Positions 6,617-8,588 of a stretch of 8,588 nucleotides of DNA are shown piece after piece. How positions within the stretch are numbered: the first letter of the stretch is position 1; the number at the start of each line of letters is the position of its first letter. The notes below the pieces were generated by a model. It was given only the letters and a program-made list of their open reading frames with translations. It did no database searches and was not told where the DNA came from. The DNA is from an uncultured Eubacteriales bacterium. Lineage in GTDB: Bacteria; Bacillota; Clostridia; Peptostreptococcales; Anaerovoracaceae. The DNA lies in the NCBI GenBank assembly GCA_900551415.1, contig URWB01000100.1, forward strand, positions 1-8,588, written 5' to 3'. The position numbers were made by a program, and so were the translations under genes.

Positions 6617-6691
6617 AAGATTCCCCTTAGGATTATTCTCAACTTCGAGTCGGCATCAATGCATCTGATTTTTGACATGATCTCATCGTAT
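6613..6691 (-). other. Very short ORF upstream of the broken small membrane protein
   Basis: Between the stop of the 6711-7292 gene and ATG 6616, one frame reads AEYDEIMSKIRCIDADSKLR and then six more residues to TGA at 6613. It overlaps the next ATG as ATGA. The frame is closed on the left by TAA, so it may be the tail of a decayed gene. No ribosome site is seen at its internal ATG. I list it because the composition is protein-like and the overlap matches the pattern elsewhere in this cassette. Confidence 0.25.
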
Positions 6692-6710
6692 TCCGCTTAT
6701 AACGAATCAC

Positions 6711-7292
6711 CTACTGTATGTATACAACAGGGGTCATTTCAAATGCGGCTCCGTTTTCATCTCTTAATCTGGTTTCGTATACTATTTTTTGTTTCGGATC
6801 ATCAGGACGATCATAGTGATCATAATACGGATCAATTTTATCATCTGAAACGCTGAGAAAATATCCGTTTTCATACAATATGTCCCTTGCATATACCCCC
6901 GAGTATATGACCTCAACGGAGCCTGCTTCTTTGTTTTCCCCAAATTCGATAAAAAGGTTACGCCCTTTGAACGGAACACTGACATTTTCATACGATGCGT
7001 TTGAAAGTTTGCTCTTAAAAGATGGGACTTTCGAATAGAAATTCGCGATCTTTTTCTCGAAAATAAAAGTGCCAACATTTTCGTCCGGATTTTTTGTCAA
7101 TATGACAAGATATCCGTCTCCTTTATGCCAATCCACCACTTCACCGAATTCTTCATTCTCAATAATTTCATCACTGCTAAAAAACATCCTTGGAAAACCA
7201 ATATAACTTAGAATGAGAATGAAAAGGAATGCGAGAATCGCATATTGTCCTGTTTTCAGATTTAACTTATGTATTTTCATTTCATTCTTCAT
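6711..7292 (-). CDS. Hypothetical membrane-anchored extracytoplasmic protein, first gene of the cassette
   Basis: An unrecognised protein of 193 residues. A basic N-terminus (MKNEMKIHKLNLKTG) leads into one membrane segment (about 16-33, YAILAFLFILILSYIGF). An extracytoplasmic domain of about 155 residues follows, rich in acidic and aromatic residues (VVDWHKGDGYLVILTKNPDE; later DPYYDHYDRPDD). It lacks Cys, so no disulphides or lipobox are expected. Start 7292 is fixed by GGAGGGG about 6 nt upstream; a second in-frame ATG at 7280 is possible. Its layout (short cytosolic tail, one span, beta-rich domain) is like that of the 5664-6209 protein, although I see no clear sequence similarity. It follows the histidine kinase gene by 124 nt, which hold a promoter, an inverted repeat and tandem 12-bp repeats. 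Confidence 0.82.
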   Translation of the reverse strand: MKNEMKIHKLNLKTGQYAILAFLFILILSYIGFPRMFFSSDEIIENEEFGEVVDWHKGDGYLVILTKNPDENVGTFIFEKKIANFYSKVPSFKSKLSNASYENVSVPFKGRNLFIEFGENKEAGSVEVIYSGVYARDILYENGYFLSVSDDKIDPYYDHYDRPDDPKQKIVYETRLRDENGAAFEMTPVVYIQ

Positions 7293-7323
7293 TTAAAACC
7301 CCTCCTTCTTCCGAAATAAAAAC

Positions 7324-7356
7324 GGTATGCTGTCCCTTTTGTAAATTCAGCATACC
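7324..7356 (-). terminator. Hairpin with T-rich tail, overlapping the cassette promoter
   Basis: Perfect 9-bp arms CAGCATACC (7348-7356) and GGTATGCTG (7324-7332) enclose 15 nt. On the minus strand the stem is followed by GTTTTTATTT, so transcripts arriving from the histidine kinase gene could terminate here. A transcript starting from the -10 inside the left arm would lack half the stem and escape. The second copy of the element keeps the dyad but has no T-tail, so an operator role is the alternative. Confidence 0.45.
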
Positions 7357-7378
7357 AGTTTTATCATCCCAATTTCAA
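7338..7378 (-). promoter_or_regulatory. Predicted promoter of the accessory cassette
   Basis: On the minus strand, -35 TTGAAA (7378-7373) is followed after 18 nt by an extended -10 (TGGTATGCT; hexamer TATGCT at 7354-7349). The start would be near 7342, about 50 nt before ATG 7292. The 28 bp at 7338-7365 recur with two differences at 6403-6430. The long spacer and imperfect -10 fit an activator-dependent promoter, and tandem repeats lie 6 bp upstream of the -35. Confidence 0.6.
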
Positions 7379-7384
7379 GTGTAA

Positions 7385-7416
7385 TGTTGTAAGTGCGCGG
7401 TTTTTGTTGTAAGTGC
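7385..7416. promoter_or_regulatory. Tandem 12-bp direct repeats, probable response-regulator site
   Basis: TGTTGTAAGTGC occurs perfectly twice (7385-7396 and 7405-7416) with 8 bp between, a 20-bp period that places both copies on one face of the helix. The pair lies between the histidine kinase stop codon and the cassette -35. Paired direct repeats directly upstream of the -35 are the arrangement used by LytTR regulators such as AgrA and VirR, the usual partners of this kinase type. The match to the published core is only partial (GTT). Confidence 0.6.
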
Positions 7417-8588
7417 TTAATTCTTTACAGTATCTGGATGTATTGGGAGTTGGATTTCTGTAAATACATCGATTTGTCCATCTTGTTCTTCCAGATTCCA
7501 CTGTATCTGTCCGCCTGCGTGCTTTACCGTATCTAAGATATTCCGCACACCGAGGCCATGATTTTCTTTGTCTGCTTTGGACGTTTGTCCGAGTTGGATG
7601 ATACCATCTTCAATAACGGGTCTTTCGCTCGTCGGATTCTTTACCCGAATGAATTGATGGTCACGAAAGTTCGTAAAGGAGATCCGAATGCTGCGATTCT
7701 CTTTGCATCTTAACGCTGCTTCGTAAGCATTGGCGATCACATTCGTAAAGATCACACAAAGCGCGGTCTCTGAAATGTCAAAGTCCTCTGCGAACTGTCC
7801 GACCAGTTCTACATGGATACCATCTCGCAGTCCTTTGCTGTAGTAGGCATTTACCACCGCATCGCCGATCAGGTTGCCGGTCGCGAGGTGCTTCATTTCC
7901 GCCTGCTGTCCCATCAGTTCCGAAACATACGAGAGTACACGTTGGTCTCCCGCGTCTTTTGCGATGGACGCGATAGCCTGCAAGTGCGCACTGCTGTCAT
8001 GACGAAAACGCCGCAGCTCCTGCTGCTTCTCATAGAGCAGATGATACTGCCCCGTCTGTTCCTTGATGCAGCGTTCATTGAGTTCGACCTGTGTCCGCAG
8101 TTCCTTACGCTGAAAATAGAGGCACACGCCGAGCGCGATCGTAATGGTGAGGATCATTCCGGTTAGACCATCCACGATCGTCAAAATACCTTCCACTTTC
8201 AGTACATCTTCTTCGGCGGTGCTGTAATAACTCAATGTAGGGATAGCAAGAATACCCGTAAAGACCAAATACAGCCAAAGTGGTATTTTGCGTATGGTCT
8301 GTTGAATGATTTTTCGCTTTTTTCGCAGTAATAATGCAAGAACGACAAAAAAGAATAGAATCATAAGGTTGCATAGGAGTGTTGCCTGATACCAGCCTTC
8401 AATTGATTTGGCATCAATTCTCCAAATTGCAGTGATAATCCCCATAAAGAAACTAGTTACGGAGGCTCTATGCATATCATAAGCAAAAAACAATCCTATT
8501 TTTACTTCTGATAATAGTAGATATAGTAGAAGATATGCAGATACGTACGATATCAGCATCATCCATTCATTATTTTTGAAGCATACCG
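7417..8588 (-). CDS. AgrC-type (GHKL, HPK10) sensor histidine kinase, N-terminus probably beyond the right edge
   Basis: A membrane sensor kinase. Counting from ATG 8562, hydrophobic spans lie near residues 3-18, 36-47, 60-79, 95-113 and 126-150. A short helical linker is followed by the phosphoacceptor motif QELRRFRHDSSAHLQAI (His-188). The ATP-binding GHKL domain has the N-box FTNVIANAYEAALR (Asn-274 and Asn-278) and the G-box HGLGVRNI (335-342). The FRHD motif and the N-terminal polytopic sensor are typical of kinases that sense secreted peptides and phosphorylate LytTR regulators. ATG 8562 has no ribosome site and the frame stays open to the window edge (reading VCFKNNEW before it), so the true start is probably outside. 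No regulator gene is in the window; it may lie upstream. The stop abuts the tandem repeats at 7385-7416. The signal sensed is unknown. Confidence 0.9.
   Translation of the reverse strand, partial: VCFKNNEWMMLISYVSAYLLLYLLLSEVKIGLFFAYDMHRASVTSFFMGIITAIWRIDAKSIEGWYQATLLCNLMILFFFVVLALLLRKKRKIIQQTIRKIPLWLYLVFTGILAIPTLSYYSTAEEDVLKVEGILTIVDGLTGMILTITIALGVCLYFQRKELRTQVELNERCIKEQTGQYHLLYEKQQELRRFRHDSSAHLQAIASIAKDAGDQRVLSYVSELMGQQAEMKHLATGNLIGDAVVNAYYSKGLRDGIHVELVGQFAEDFDISETALCVIFTNVIANAYEAALRCKENRSIRISFTNFRDHQFIRVKNPTSERPVIEDGIIQLGQTSKADKENHGLGVRNILDTVKHAGGQIQWNLEEQDGQIDVFTEIQLPIHPDTVKN

Noticed and set aside
6715..6726. Palindrome TGTATGTATACA at the end of the 6711-7292 gene
   Set aside because: Short, AT-rich and partly inside the coding end, with no T-tract, so it is not supported as a terminator or operator.

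Overview
The window reads as a low-to-medium GC Firmicute of the class Clostridia. The main clue is the block asp23 - nusB - M22/TsaD-like paralogue - xseA, an order typical of clostridial genomes. Shine-Dalgarno sites are strong, and a SpoIID-type domain and an AgrC-type histidine kinase are present. Every convincing gene lies on the minus strand, so transcription runs from high to low coordinates. I saw no tRNA, rRNA, insertion sequence or CRISPR array.

Region 1 (about 1-2291) is a conserved, visibly GC-richer housekeeping operon. It holds an Asp23/Gls24 protein, NusB, a divergent TsaD/Kae1-like M22 protein and the first 186 codons of XseA, which runs off the left edge. A near-consensus promoter (TTGAAA-N17-TATAAT) stands in front of asp23. 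An 11-bp inverted repeat overlaps it and may also terminate the upstream cassette.

Region 2 (about 2560-7292) is an AT-richer accessory cassette of unrecognised secreted or membrane-anchored proteins. In transcription order it contains a membrane-anchored protein (6711-7292), a broken set of very small ORFs (6468-6691), further decayed coding sequence (about 6275-6397), a second membrane-anchored protein (5664-6209), a polytopic membrane protein (4928-5539), a signal-peptide protein (4286-4931), a companion without a signal peptide (3612-4289), and a signal-peptide/carboxypeptidase-regulatory-like/SpoIID protein that is broken (2560-3511). At least three genes carry a reading-frame break exactly at a homopolymer run (G6, A7, A8). 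This could mean decay, phase variation, or homopolymer errors in the sequence itself.

Region 3 (7417-8588) encodes an AgrC/GHKL-type sensor histidine kinase, probably still open at the right edge. Immediately after its stop codon lies a perfect 12-bp direct repeat with 20-bp periodicity. The repeat sits just upstream of the -35 of the cassette promoter, the geometry of a LytTR-type (AgrA/VirR-like) activator site. A 28-bp element containing an extended -10 occurs in nearly identical form before the first cassette gene and again inside the cassette. My working model is that the kinase and an unseen partner regulator, perhaps encoded just beyond the right edge, switch on the cassette of surface and secreted proteins. 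The regulatory link is inference.
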